A DNA stretch of 64,000 bases. It comes from Deltaproteobacteria bacterium (GTDB lineage Bacteria; Desulfobacterota; Desulfomonilia; UBA1062). The notes under the pieces are model-generated. The model was not told where the DNA came from and made no database searches. It worked only from the letters and a program-made list of their open reading frames with translations. The translations under genes were made by a program, and so were the position numbers. Where the stretch lies: positions 1 through 64,000 of the forward strand of contig JAHDRW010000020.1 of NCBI GenBank assembly GCA_018433085.1, read 5' to 3'. Below are positions 29,446 to 38,361 of this stretch, in pieces; the stretch's first letter is position 1; every line of letters begins with the position of its first letter.

Positions 29446-30444
29446 ATGAAGATCTGCGTCATCCATCTCAACCAGATCGGAGATCTGGTGTTTTCCCTGC
29501 CGCTCCTGAAGTCTTTGAGGGACCGGTACCCCGGCGCATTGATTCACTCGGTCGTGAGGCCGCCGCTGAGCGAGCTGCTGAAAGGCTCGCCCCTGGTGGA
29601 CGAGGTTTTGCCCAAGCCACGGCGCCTGGGAGAGAAAATCCGGCTGGCGAGAGACCTGCGGGCACGGGGGTACGATCTCCTGATCTGCCTGGCCCGCTCG
29701 GAGGAGGCACTGCTCCTCACCGCCCTGAGCGGGGCCCGTACCCGGGCGGGGTTCGCGCGCTTTCCCTGGGACCGGGCGCTTCAGGTCAGAGAGGTGGTCG
29801 TCGGGCACAACTGCTGGCGGAACAATGCCCGTCTGATAGAGCGCCTGGGGATTGCGCCTTCGGTCGAAAGCTATGTGGGGCTGCTGCCGGTCGAACCTCA
29901 CGAGTGCAGCGCGGCAGTGCCGGAAAACTACGTGGTGCTCTCCGCCGGGGCATCGCCCAGAAGACTCGCCAAGGCGTGGGACGAAGAGAAATTCTCGCGC
30001 CTTGCCGCCGGACTCTATGAGCGCTACGGCCTGACCCCCGTCCTGGTAGGCGCCGGTGACACGAAGGAGAGCAACGACCTGATCACCCGCGGGATAAGTG
30101 CCCTGGCGCAGGGCCGGGACATCCCGGTGCTCGACCTCACCGGCAGGCTCGGGCTGCGGGAGCTCGCCGCCCTCCTGATGGGGGCGCGCCTGTTTGTAGG
30201 TATCGACTCAGGGGTCATGCACCTTGCCGCCGCAGCCGATGTCCCCGTGGTGGCGCTGTTTGGGCCCACCGACCCGGCACTCGTGGGCCCGCAGAACGTT
30301 CGCAGCGCGGTGGTGCGCCACGACATGCCGTGCATGCCCTGTTATCTGAACACAACCTGCGGCACGGTGGATTGCATGAGGAGATTGCAGGTGGACGAGG
30401 TCATGGACGCGTGCGTGAATCTCATGGATGAGAGCGGGGCCTGA
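29446..30444 (+). CDS. Glycosyltransferase family 9 (ADP-heptosyltransferase-like)
   Basis: A 332-residue GT-B enzyme of the WaaC/WaaF/WaaQ group that adds heptose to LPS inner core. Diagnostic segments are the N-terminal 'IHLNQIGDLVFSLPLLKSL', the nucleotide-sugar site 'RLFVGIDSGVMHLAAAADVPVVALFGPTDP', and the C-terminal Cys-containing end 'DMPCMPCYLNTTCG ... CM' common in this family. It sits immediately after the radical SAM gene on the same strand. Which heptose it adds cannot be told. Confidence 0.93.
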   Translation: MKICVIHLNQIGDLVFSLPLLKSLRDRYPGALIHSVVRPPLSELLKGSPLVDEVLPKPRRLGEKIRLARDLRARGYDLLICLARSEEALLLTALSGARTRAGFARFPWDRALQVREVVVGHNCWRNNARLIERLGIAPSVESYVGLLPVEPHECSAAVPENYVVLSAGASPRRLAKAWDEEKFSRLAAGLYERYGLTPVLVGAGDTKESNDLITRGISALAQGRDIPVLDLTGRLGLRELAALLMGARLFVGIDSGVMHLAAAADVPVVALFGPTDPALVGPQNVRSAVVRHDMPCMPCYLNTTCGTVDCMRRLQVDEVMDACVNLMDESGA

Positions 30445-30560
30445 CCGGCGGCATCTCACAGAGCGGCGCGGCCCGGCTCCGGTCGTTCGCTTAAAGGGCC
30501 GGACATCGCAACATCCGCAGTCCGGCGGCACCTGACCATGGGGAACGGGGAAGAGAACGA

Positions 30561-32006
30561 ATGGACCTTGTCATGGAAAAGATATCGTCGATGTATCCCG
30601 AGCATTCCTGGGAGCTCGTGAGCCGGCGGTCCGCCCGCAGTATCCATCGTCTCCTGAGGCAGGGAGAGGTCGAGTATTACGTAAAGCTCCATTCGCCCCG
30701 CACGCTTCCGGAGAAACTGGGGAATTTTCTCTCCCCCAAAACGCTCCGCGAGGCCGGGATGCTCTCCCGCCTGATGCACGCGGGCGTACCGGTGCCCGAG
30801 GTATGCGGGCATGTCCGCGCGGGAAGCGCAAGCGCCCTGATCACCCGCGCCGTGTTCCCTGCACGGGGGCTCTTCGAGGAGAGCCGTAAAATGCAGGTCG
30901 CGATCATGCTCGATATGAGCGTCCGGCTCCTGAACGCCGGGTTCGGCTTCTCCGACATGCACCCGGGGAACATCATCCTCGATCGGCACGGCAACCCTTT
31001 CCTGGTGGACGCCTATGAAATCATACCCTTGAAAAAGACAACCCTAAAGCATGCGGCCGCGCTCTTTGCCCAGACGGTCAACATCTTCGACCTGGGCCGG
31101 GAAGAGCTGGAGCCCTTCCTGATGCGGGTGCCCGGGATCGGCGACAGGACCGCCGCGTGGGAAAGGATCCGCTCACGGGCCCTTTGCCTGCGGAGGGGTC
31201 AGGTCAGGCGGAGGGTCGGGAGGAGCCTGCGGGAGGGGAGTTTTTCCCGCGCCTTTCTCTGCCCCTCGTTCCGGGCGTTCATAAGCCGCAGCTACTCCCC
31301 TGACCTGCACGGCCTGGTCGCCGCACACCGCGCGCACCTGGCCGAAGGCACGAACCTCTACAAGGTACAGAAAAAAACGCGGCTCAGCACGACCGGAGAA
31401 TACTGCATCAAATCGTACGCAAAGGCCCGGATACCCACCACGCCCTACGCGGTGCGCTCCTGGAAGGGATCCCTGACCCTGCTCTTCAACGGCATTCCGG
31501 TGGCGGACCCGGTGGCCGTGATCGTGTTCCGGAACAGGGAGAGCATGCTCATCACCAGGGACCTCGTCCAGCCGGACCTGGACCGCTTTCTCGCGAGCGG
31601 CTTTTCCCGCCTGCCCCTGCCGGAGAGACGCTCTCTGGCAGAAGCCTTTGGCACATTCGTCGGGACCCTGCACGCCAAGGGCATCTACCATGCGGACCTC
31701 AAGGCCTGCAACATCAAGGTCTGCACAAACCCCGTGCAGTTCTTTCTCCTGGACACGGACCGGGTGGAACACAAGAGGGCCCTCTCCCGGAAGAAGAGGC
31801 TGAAGAACCTCGTGCAGATCAATACGAGTATTCCCCTGCAGGTAAGCAGAACCGCAAGGATGGCGTTCCTCTCGGCGTACAGCGCGATCACCGGCGACGA
31901 CCCCGGAGACCTTTTCGACCGTGTGCGGCGGCTCTCGTCGGGCAACGAGGTGATCTACCGCAGCGAAACGGGCGACGTGATCGAAGAGTGGCCAAAACGC
32001 CCTTAG
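30561..32006 (+). CDS. Protein with two LPS/Kdo-kinase-like domains in tandem
   Basis: A 481-residue protein made of two protein-kinase-fold LPS kinase domains. The N-terminal one (about 1-215) has 'FSDMHPGNIILD' near 132 and 'FLVDAYE' as the metal-binding Asp motif. The C-terminal one (about 250-470) has 'GIYHADLKACNIKV' near 377-384 and 'FFLLDTDRV'. Both keep the catalytic Asp and following Asn; the first has Ser in place of the His that precedes Asp. The family phosphorylates heptose or Kdo of the LPS core. Fusion of two such domains is unusual. It lies between two GT9 genes, which supports the role. The start could be ATG 30561 or 30573. Confidence 0.85.
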   Translation: MDLVMEKISSMYPEHSWELVSRRSARSIHRLLRQGEVEYYVKLHSPRTLPEKLGNFLSPKTLREAGMLSRLMHAGVPVPEVCGHVRAGSASALITRAVFPARGLFEESRKMQVAIMLDMSVRLLNAGFGFSDMHPGNIILDRHGNPFLVDAYEIIPLKKTTLKHAAALFAQTVNIFDLGREELEPFLMRVPGIGDRTAAWERIRSRALCLRRGQVRRRVGRSLREGSFSRAFLCPSFRAFISRSYSPDLHGLVAAHRAHLAEGTNLYKVQKKTRLSTTGEYCIKSYAKARIPTTPYAVRSWKGSLTLLFNGIPVADPVAVIVFRNRESMLITRDLVQPDLDRFLASGFSRLPLPERRSLAEAFGTFVGTLHAKGIYHADLKACNIKVCTNPVQFFLLDTDRVEHKRALSRKKRLKNLVQINTSIPLQVSRTARMAFLSAYSAITGDDPGDLFDRVRRLSSGNEVIYRSETGDVIEEWPKRP

Positions 32007-32026
32007 ACAGCCCGGCCTGGATACCT

Positions 32027-32986
32027 TCAAAGGGCACGATCGATCTTTTCCAGCACATCCTCGGGCGTGATCGACTGCATGCACACCGGGTTCTCGCAGG
32101 TCCTCCGGTTGCAGGGCATGCACGGCAGGGACACGCGAACCACCTGTCCCCGGTACGGGCCTGTCCGTCCCGGGTCTGCAGGGCCGAAGAGCGCGACCAC
32201 CTCTTTTCCCAGGGCCACCGCCAGATGCATGGGGCCGGTGTCGCAGCTTACCACTGCCCGTGCCCCGGAGAGCACGCCGGTGAGTTGGGGGATGGTCGTT
32301 TTCCCCACCAGGTCGATCACGGACCCTGTCGACAGGGTCGTGATCCGCGCCGCCGCCGGTATATCCTCCGGCCCGCCCGTGAGAACGCACGGCATGCGGT
32401 GCCGGTCCGCCACGAGCCGCGCCAGCCGGGCGAATCCCTCCGGGCTCCAGCGGTTGGCGGGCTTGGTGGCGCCGATGTTCAGCACGATGTAGTCACCGGG
32501 TAGGTCCTCGGGCGGGAGGTCCCCTTCCGGGATGTTCCACCGGACCTCATCATCCCCGGCGCCCAGGTGCCGGGCAAACTCCAGATACTGCTCCACCATG
32601 TGCGCGGCAGGGTCGGAGGGCGCGATGCGCTCAAAGGGCATGATCCAGGTCATCTCCTTGCACCGCCTGCGATCGAATCCCACGCGCCTGTCGGCAGAGG
32701 CCGTCATGCACAGGAGGGCGGATTTGACTATCCTCTGGAGGTCCAGGGCAACATCGAAGCGCAGGCCCCTGATCTCTCCCACCACCTCACCAAGGGATTT
32801 CCGTAAACACGACCGGTCAAGGAGAATCGTGCGGTCCACCTGGGGGTGCCGGGAGAGAAGCGGAAGGCTCAGTGGCTCCGTGATCCAGTGGATGCGCGCG
32901 TTGAAATGTGACTTGAGCCTGATCGCCAGCGGCAGGGTGTTCACCACGTCTCCCAAGGCACCGAGTTTGACGATCAGGATGTCCAT
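32027..32986 (-). CDS. Glycosyltransferase family 9 (heptosyltransferase I-like)
   Basis: A 319-residue GT9 enzyme in the opposite orientation to its neighbours. The N-terminus 'ILIVKLGALGDVVNTLPLA' matches LPS heptosyltransferases, and the nucleotide-sugar site is 'RAVVSCDTGPMHLAVALGKEVVALFGPADPGRTGP'. The end has the Cys pattern 'LPCMPCNRRTCENPVCM'. It is the more WaaC-like of the two GT9 proteins, judged by its N-terminus. It is convergent with the tandem kinase (20-base gap) and divergent from the GT2-kinase gene. Confidence 0.93.
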   Translation of the reverse strand: MDILIVKLGALGDVVNTLPLAIRLKSHFNARIHWITEPLSLPLLSRHPQVDRTILLDRSCLRKSLGEVVGEIRGLRFDVALDLQRIVKSALLCMTASADRRVGFDRRRCKEMTWIMPFERIAPSDPAAHMVEQYLEFARHLGAGDDEVRWNIPEGDLPPEDLPGDYIVLNIGATKPANRWSPEGFARLARLVADRHRMPCVLTGGPEDIPAAARITTLSTGSVIDLVGKTTIPQLTGVLSGARAVVSCDTGPMHLAVALGKEVVALFGPADPGRTGPYRGQVVRVSLPCMPCNRRTCENPVCMQSITPEDVLEKIDRAL

Positions 32987-33077
32987 ACCTTTCTGGTTAT
33001 GTCATTCTTGCATTTTTCGCAAGACCCGGTAGAAAAGAACGTTCTCCCCGATATCCCTCCACGGGTACCTCATTTAC

Positions 33078-34808
33078 ATGCCTGAAATCCTGAGGTATGG
33101 TAACCTCATGAACGATCCCCGTGCAGCGCAGGAAGAGCGGCCCCGGCTGAGCATCGTCATCGTGCCTCTGGGCCTCGACGGCCTGCTCGACGCGTGCATT
33201 GCATCCATCGGGGAGCATGTGCGGGTGCCTCACGAGATCATTGTGGTCAACAACTCCCCGGGAGAGCTCGGATACCGGGGGAGCGTCGGGATACGCTGCA
33301 TGGAAAACGGGAAAAACCTGGGCTTTGCCCGGGCCGTCAACCGGGGGATCCGCGAGTCCCGCGGAGACACGATTCTCCTGCTCAATCCCGACGCCCGCTT
33401 CACCTCCGATATCGTCTCCCCGATGCTCTCCTTCCTGGACGGGCGCGAGCGGGCGGGCATCGCGGGGCCCCAGCTCGTATTCCCCGACGGATCGCTGCAG
33501 AACTCCGTGGACATCATCCCCAACCTCTTCACCGAGCTCCTGAACAAATCCCTGCTCAAGATCCTCTTTCCCGGGGCATACCCCAGCAAGCGCTCCGGGT
33601 TCACACACCCGGTGCAGGTCCCCTCGGTCATCGGGGCCTGCATGATGATCAAAAGGCAGGTCATCGACGCCATCGGGCCCCTCGACGAGGGGTTCTTTCT
33701 CTACCTGGAAGAGACGGATTTCTGCAAGAGGGCGGCGGACGCGGGTTTCGAGATCTGGCATCTGCCGCAGCTCACCGTGACTCACCACCAGGGGACGAGC
33801 GCACGGCGGTTCGATGCCGCCAGGAGGGTGGAGTATCGCCGGTCCATGTACCGGTTCTTCCTCAAACACCGGGGGATCGCCCAGACAGCCCTGCTCGCGC
33901 TCTTCATCATGATCAAGCTGGGTGTCGAACTGCTCGGCGGGATCGCCGCGGCCTTTCTCTCCCCGGCAAGGGCCCGCCTGAAGAAAACCTCGTCCCTCGC
34001 GCTGTGGCACCTCGCGGGCGCACCTGCCGGGTGGGGACTCGAACGCGCCCTGCCCGACTACCGGACCGTTCGCAGTCACGGGTATACCTGGTTTCTCCCG
34101 GAACACGGGGAGATCCCCCGTGACGCCGCAGACCCGGGGCAATTCATGGAGACCGCGCTCGACACCGTGCTCAACCGCTCGAGGACAACCTTTGTCAAGT
34201 CCGGGGCCCTGGAGAACAGGCAGATTTTCCTCAAGCGCTACAACTTCAAGGGGATCACGGACGCCGTCAAGAACCTCTTCAGAAAGAGCAGGGCCAGAAG
34301 GGCCTTCGAGGGCGCACTCATGCTGGAGCGCTGCGGGATTTCCACCCCGCCCGTGATCTTTGCCTGCGAGAGAAGGATCATGGGCATCCTCGTCGAATCC
34401 TACGTGGCAACCGAGCGGGTCGAGGCCCTGGACCTTGTCAGGCACGTGGAGCTCCACGGATATGACACCGGGCTGATCCTCCGGGTTGCGGGCTTTGTCC
34501 GCAGGCTCCATGAAATGGGGTTCGTCCCCGTGGACCTCAAGGGGGAAAACCTGCTCGCGGGGCAGGACGCGATCCATCTCATCGACCTCGACAGGCTCGG
34601 ACGCAGGAGGCTTCCCGGCGTGCGGATCATCGCGAAGAACCTGAGCTATCTGAACGCGTCATTCGTCAGGGAGATACCCCTTGCCGACCGGATGCTCTTC
34701 CTGGACGAGTATGCAAAGGGAAACCCGCTGCTTAAGGGGAAGAAGGACAAGCTCGCCCGGCGCGTCAGGCGCCTGACCGCAAGGAGAATCAAAACCCGGT
34801 ATACCTGA
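33078..34808 (+). CDS. GT2 glycosyltransferase fused to an LPS-kinase-like domain
   Basis: A 576-residue fusion. Residues about 20-250 are a GT-A family 2 transferase with 'IIVVNNSPGE', 'NLGFARAVNRGIRESRGDTILLLNPDARF' (metal-binding region), 'GACMMIKRQVIDAIGPLDEGFFLYLEETDFCKRA' (acceptor/base region), as in rhamnosyltransferase-like proteins. Residues about 345-570 are a kinase fold: 'TFVKSGALENRQIFLKRYNFKG' (Lys strand), 'FVPVDLKGENLL' near 484-491, and 'IHLIDLDRL' near 501. The catalytic Asp, Lys and Asn remain, but the usual His is replaced by Pro. One protein may therefore add and phosphorylate a core sugar. Starts at 33078 and 33108 are both possible. Confidence 0.88.
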   Translation: MPEILRYGNLMNDPRAAQEERPRLSIVIVPLGLDGLLDACIASIGEHVRVPHEIIVVNNSPGELGYRGSVGIRCMENGKNLGFARAVNRGIRESRGDTILLLNPDARFTSDIVSPMLSFLDGRERAGIAGPQLVFPDGSLQNSVDIIPNLFTELLNKSLLKILFPGAYPSKRSGFTHPVQVPSVIGACMMIKRQVIDAIGPLDEGFFLYLEETDFCKRAADAGFEIWHLPQLTVTHHQGTSARRFDAARRVEYRRSMYRFFLKHRGIAQTALLALFIMIKLGVELLGGIAAAFLSPARARLKKTSSLALWHLAGAPAGWGLERALPDYRTVRSHGYTWFLPEHGEIPRDAADPGQFMETALDTVLNRSRTTFVKSGALENRQIFLKRYNFKGITDAVKNLFRKSRARRAFEGALMLERCGISTPPVIFACERRIMGILVESYVATERVEALDLVRHVELHGYDTGLILRVAGFVRRLHEMGFVPVDLKGENLLAGQDAIHLIDLDRLGRRRLPGVRIIAKNLSYLNASFVREIPLADRMLFLDEYAKGNPLLKGKKDKLARRVRRLTARRIKTRYT

Positions 34809-34847
34809 AAAGACCCGGGAGAACATGCCGGGATAAGGCAGTCTGCT

Positions 34848-35231
34848 TCAGTAGGAGACCGCGTCCGTATCCGTCCGGTCCGAGCGGATAACCACGGATA
34901 CGCGGTTCGGCACGCAGACGATGCTTTCCCCCGGTCTGCTCGCCGCGCCCATGTGCATACACAGTTTGTTCGGGCAGGGCGACCAGGCCATGGATGCCTC
35001 TCCCGAGCGGATCTCCACCAGGCTCTCGCCCAGGGGTCCGGGGACACTGATATCCCCGTCCTCGTGGAGCGGCACTTCACGGTAGAGGCCCTGGGCCGTG
35101 TAAACCTGCACCCATGCAGGGTCACGCGAGTCGAAGGACCCGAGCGCCCACCAGAGGCCTGCGAGGAAAACGAGCGCGGCAATCAGCACCAGATCGAATG
35201 ACCGGAGCCTCACACGGGTGTATTTTCCCAT
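34848..35231 (-). CDS. Membrane-anchored NusG domain-II protein
   Basis: A 127-residue protein from ATG 35231 (a TTG at 35267 would add 12 residues). One membrane helix at about 12-31 is followed by an extracytoplasmic beta domain. The conserved Cys pattern of the NusG_II family is present: 'CPNKLCMHMG' and, later, 'SIVCVPNRVSVVI'. Such proteins often accompany FMN- or quinone-linked membrane systems in anaerobes, but no such neighbour is seen here. It is convergent with the GT2-kinase gene. Function unknown. Confidence 0.8.
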   Translation of the reverse strand: MGKYTRVRLRSFDLVLIAALVFLAGLWWALGSFDSRDPAWVQVYTAQGLYREVPLHEDGDISVPGPLGESLVEIRSGEASMAWSPCPNKLCMHMGAASRPGESIVCVPNRVSVVIRSDRTDTDAVSY

Positions 35232-35455
35232 AACCGGTGTATACCTTCTTCTCGTGTCGAAAATCAACCGTAGCGCACAACCAATGGTATGGACCTGGGG
35301 GGCAAGCCCTTCGACCCTTTTTAAGCAGCAAGCTTCAACGGGAATCAGCCCCCCTCAAAGTCCTCGGAAGACCGCGAAGGAGGATCGGTGGATCGGGGAG
35401 GGATCAGGGCTCTCAGGGGACAAGGGAATCATCCGGTTGACCCACCGGCCCGTAT

Positions 35456-36421
35456 ATGCCTATAGTTACGGACCATATGCATACCAGTGTATTCAGCTCC
35501 TCCGGCGTCAAGGCCACGCGGGTTACCGATACCATCTACGTGATCCAGGGAAACAACCGCGCCCGGTCCCCCTTTTCCAACGCGGTCTGTGTTCTCGACC
35601 GGAATACTCTCCTTATGGATTCGGGCTGCGGCCTCGACATCATCCGGCAGGTGTGTTCCTGCTGCCGGATCGATGCCGTGATCCTTTCTCACTCGCACCC
35701 TGACCATACCTCCGGGACATGGCTTCTCCAGGATCTCTGCGACCCCGAGATCTCGGTGCCCTGTCAGGGTTCGGACAGCATCGCGCTGGCGGAAGAGCTT
35801 GCCCTGAGATTCGTCGGGCAGGACCTGGCGGAGTTGTGGAAAGAGGCCTATCTCCCGGTCACGGGTTTCCGAGACTTCACCTTCACCTCGCAGTTCGACG
35901 ACGGCGCCGAGTTCTCTACCGGCAGGAACCGGTTTATCGCCATCCATACGCCGGGTCACCTCGAGGATCACTACTGCCTGTGGGAACCGGACGAGAAAAT
36001 ACTCGTGGGGTTCGACATCGACCTGAGCCCCTTCGGTCCCTGGTACGGGAACCCCGAGTCCGACCCCGGGCTCTTCAGGGAGTCCCTGGAGAAAATCAGG
36101 GTGCTCCCGGCAGAGATCTATATCTCGTCCCATGCGCGGCCCGTCAAGCCGCCCCACTTCCTGAAGCGCATGCAGACCTACGAGTCGGCCTTCCGCGAGC
36201 GGGACGAGACGCTCCTGAGCATGGTCCCCCGGGATGCCTGGGTCGGGATCGAGGAGATCGTCGAGCAGTCTCCCATCTATAAGAACGATTACCGCGTCCA
36301 TCCGGACAGGATCATGCGCTTCGGGGAAAGGCAGATGATCAGCAAACACCTCACGGGCCTCGTGAATCAGGGGCTGATTGCCGGAGACGAAGACGGAAGG
36401 TTCCGGAAGATCCGGTCTTAG
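35456..36421 (+). CDS. Metallo-beta-lactamase-fold hydrolase
   Basis: A 321-residue protein. The metal-binding motif 'HSHPDH' is at 79-84, with further ligands in 'AIHTPGHLEDHYCLW' and 'LVGFDIDL' and a final His in 'YISSHARPVK'. A C-terminal helical region (about 235-321, 'MISKHLTGLVNQGLIAGDEDGRF') resembles the winged-helix tail of LACTB2-type members. Five Cys cluster near 58-70 and 102. No diiron flavodoxin domain is present, so it is not an FprA-type oxidase. Likely a thioester, nucleic-acid or phosphoester hydrolase; the substrate is unknown. Confidence 0.9.
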   Translation: MPIVTDHMHTSVFSSSGVKATRVTDTIYVIQGNNRARSPFSNAVCVLDRNTLLMDSGCGLDIIRQVCSCCRIDAVILSHSHPDHTSGTWLLQDLCDPEISVPCQGSDSIALAEELALRFVGQDLAELWKEAYLPVTGFRDFTFTSQFDDGAEFSTGRNRFIAIHTPGHLEDHYCLWEPDEKILVGFDIDLSPFGPWYGNPESDPGLFRESLEKIRVLPAEIYISSHARPVKPPHFLKRMQTYESAFRERDETLLSMVPRDAWVGIEEIVEQSPIYKNDYRVHPDRIMRFGERQMISKHLTGLVNQGLIAGDEDGRFRKIRS

Positions 36422-36532
36422 ACCCCCTGCACCGGCCGCCTGTCTCGCAACCGTGCGGAATTTCCCCGCCGCCCGGCGTCCCGCGCGGCAGGGACATGCT
36501 CACCTGGGCAGAGCCCTGCTCCGGTCGTTTCG

Positions 36533-36676
36533 ATGCTCAAGAAATATCCGTCATTTTCCGATCCTGCCATTACTGTGATAGATGCTGAGTCGATGAGAAT
36601 CTTCATGTTCACCCAGGACGGACGGAGTCTGCCCGGATCAGGGCGTGCCCCGGATGACAGGGGAAAAACAGGATAG
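36533..36676 (+). CDS. Possible 47-residue small protein
   Basis: A short frame in the 264-base gap before the receiver-PP2C-HATPase gene, ending 9 bases before its ATG. The product begins 'MLKKYPSFSDPAITVIDAE' and has no recognised family. The ribosome site is poor. Kept as a low-confidence candidate because the region is otherwise empty. Confidence 0.18.
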   Translation: MLKKYPSFSDPAITVIDAESMRIFMFTQDGRSLPGSGRAPDDRGKTG

Positions 36677-36685
36677 CCGAGCGAA

Positions 36686-38359
36686 ATGTCGAAGTCAGCG
36701 GAAAACCACCACAAAAAGACGGTCGAAATCTTCCCGAATGACGAAAAGGCCCCTGCGACGATCCTGGTGGTCGACGACAGCCGGGTCGTGCGCACCTATC
36801 TCCAGTCTCATCTGCAGAAGGAGGAATATCAGGTCATCGAGGCAAAAGACGGCAAGGAGGCCATCGCGCTTCTGTCCGACGACATCGGCATCATCCTGCT
36901 CGACCTGTGGATGCCCGAGATGGACGGTATGTCCTGCCTGCGCTACATCAGGGAGAACTTCCCCGACATCCCCGTCATCATGCTCACCGTGAGCAACGAG
37001 GTATCCAATGCCGTGGAGGCTATGAAGTACGGGGCGTTCGATTACGTCACCAAGCCGTTCAATCCCAGCGAGCTTCTGGCCCTGGTCCAGCAGGCCATAC
37101 GAACGAGGATCCAGGCAAGAAGGCTCCGCGCGGTGGAGGCCGAGCTCCTCAAGTCCCGGGAGCATGAGATCACCACCGCCTCACGGATCCAGCAGACCCT
37201 TCTCCTCGGCGGCCGGCCGAAGAACCTGAAAGGAATGAAGATCGGCGATCTCACCATCGCATCCAAGAATATCGACGGCGATTTCTACGACTTCTTCATG
37301 ATCAACGATACCTGCCTCGACGTCATCGTGGGCGACGTCATGGGCAAGGGTATCCCTGCCGCGCTCATGGGTGCGGCGGCAAAGCAGCATTTCATGGGCG
37401 CGCTTTTCAGGATGGCCCGCATCTCGGAGGCCGAAGAGCTCCCCTCCCCCGAAGAGATCGTTTCTCAGGTGCACGGGGAAATGATCGGCAGGATGAACGA
37501 GCTGGAAACCTTCTTCACGTTGTGCTACGCGCGCTTCGACACCTCCAGAAAGCTGGTGAGCTACGTGGACTGCGGGCATATGCGCACCATCCACTATCAC
37601 AGCGACACGAACACCTGCACCCTTCTCCAGGGGGTGGACATGCCGCTCGGTTTCCCGGGTCAGAAAGGGTTCAGGCAGATTCTGGCTCCCTTCACGGACG
37701 GCGATCTCTTTTTCTTCTACTCCGACGGGCTGACCGAGGCCAAAAACCCCACGTGCGAGTTCTACGGCGAGAAACGCCTGACGGATTTCGTGCAGGGGCA
37801 CGCCTTTCTCGAACCACAGGACCTGTGCAGGGCCGTCTGGAAGGATATCGTGAAATTTTCGCAGGCCGAGAGCTTCTCAGACGACTTCACCTGCGTGGCG
37901 GTCAGGATCGAGATGCCCGAGCCGGAAGAGCGCTACAACCAGGAATGGAAGCTGGAGGTGCCCTCGGATCTGGGCGAGCTGGGAAGGGTGCGCTCGCTCA
38001 TCCGCGATATGTGCAGGGGCCTCGGCTCGAATCTGGTGGACGACGAACGGATGAAGATGATCCAGATCGTCGCCACGGAGATCATGACCAACATCATCAA
38101 GCACGCATACCAGGAAAGGCCGGGAGAGACCATCGCCATCGAGGGGAAGACCACGCGCGACGAGATCGTTCTCTTCTTCTACGACTGGGGAATCGAATTC
38201 GATTTCACCTCGGCCCCCAAGCCTGTTTTCGACGGGTCCAGGGAAGACGGCTTCGGGCTCCATATCATTGCCCATACCGCTGACTATGTCCGCTATTCCC
38301 GCGACAGCAGCGGAAAAAACTGTGCCTGTGTGACATTCTTCCTGCAAAGGAGGGGATAA
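36686..38359 (+). CDS. Receiver - PP2C phosphatase - HATPase partner-switching regulator
   Basis: A 557-residue protein with three modules. The receiver (about 25-140) has phospho-acceptor D73 in 'ILLDLWMPEMDG' and the Lys in 'YVTKPF'. The SpoIIE/RsbU-type PP2C phosphatase (about 175-395) has 'GDFYDFFMI', 'VGDVMGKGIPAALMG' and 'DLFFFYSDGLTEA'. The C-terminal RsbW-like HATPase (about 415-555) has N box 'IVATEIMTNIIKHAYQE', 'FFYDWGIEFDF' and 'DGFGLHIIAHT'. A single protein thus carries both a kinase-like and a phosphatase module for STAS proteins. The STAS gene follows after two bases. No sigma factor gene is adjacent. Confidence 0.93.
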   Translation: MSKSAENHHKKTVEIFPNDEKAPATILVVDDSRVVRTYLQSHLQKEEYQVIEAKDGKEAIALLSDDIGIILLDLWMPEMDGMSCLRYIRENFPDIPVIMLTVSNEVSNAVEAMKYGAFDYVTKPFNPSELLALVQQAIRTRIQARRLRAVEAELLKSREHEITTASRIQQTLLLGGRPKNLKGMKIGDLTIASKNIDGDFYDFFMINDTCLDVIVGDVMGKGIPAALMGAAAKQHFMGALFRMARISEAEELPSPEEIVSQVHGEMIGRMNELETFFTLCYARFDTSRKLVSYVDCGHMRTIHYHSDTNTCTLLQGVDMPLGFPGQKGFRQILAPFTDGDLFFFYSDGLTEAKNPTCEFYGEKRLTDFVQGHAFLEPQDLCRAVWKDIVKFSQAESFSDDFTCVAVRIEMPEPEERYNQEWKLEVPSDLGELGRVRSLIRDMCRGLGSNLVDDERMKMIQIVATEIMTNIIKHAYQERPGETIAIEGKTTRDEIVLFFYDWGIEFDFTSAPKPVFDGSREDGFGLHIIAHTADYVRYSRDSSGKNCACVTFFLQRRG

Positions 38360-38361
38360 AG

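Noticed and set aside
35456-36421. Assignment as an FprA-type flavodiiron protein
   Set aside because: Only the metallo-beta-lactamase fold is present; there is no flavodoxin domain and the length is too short.
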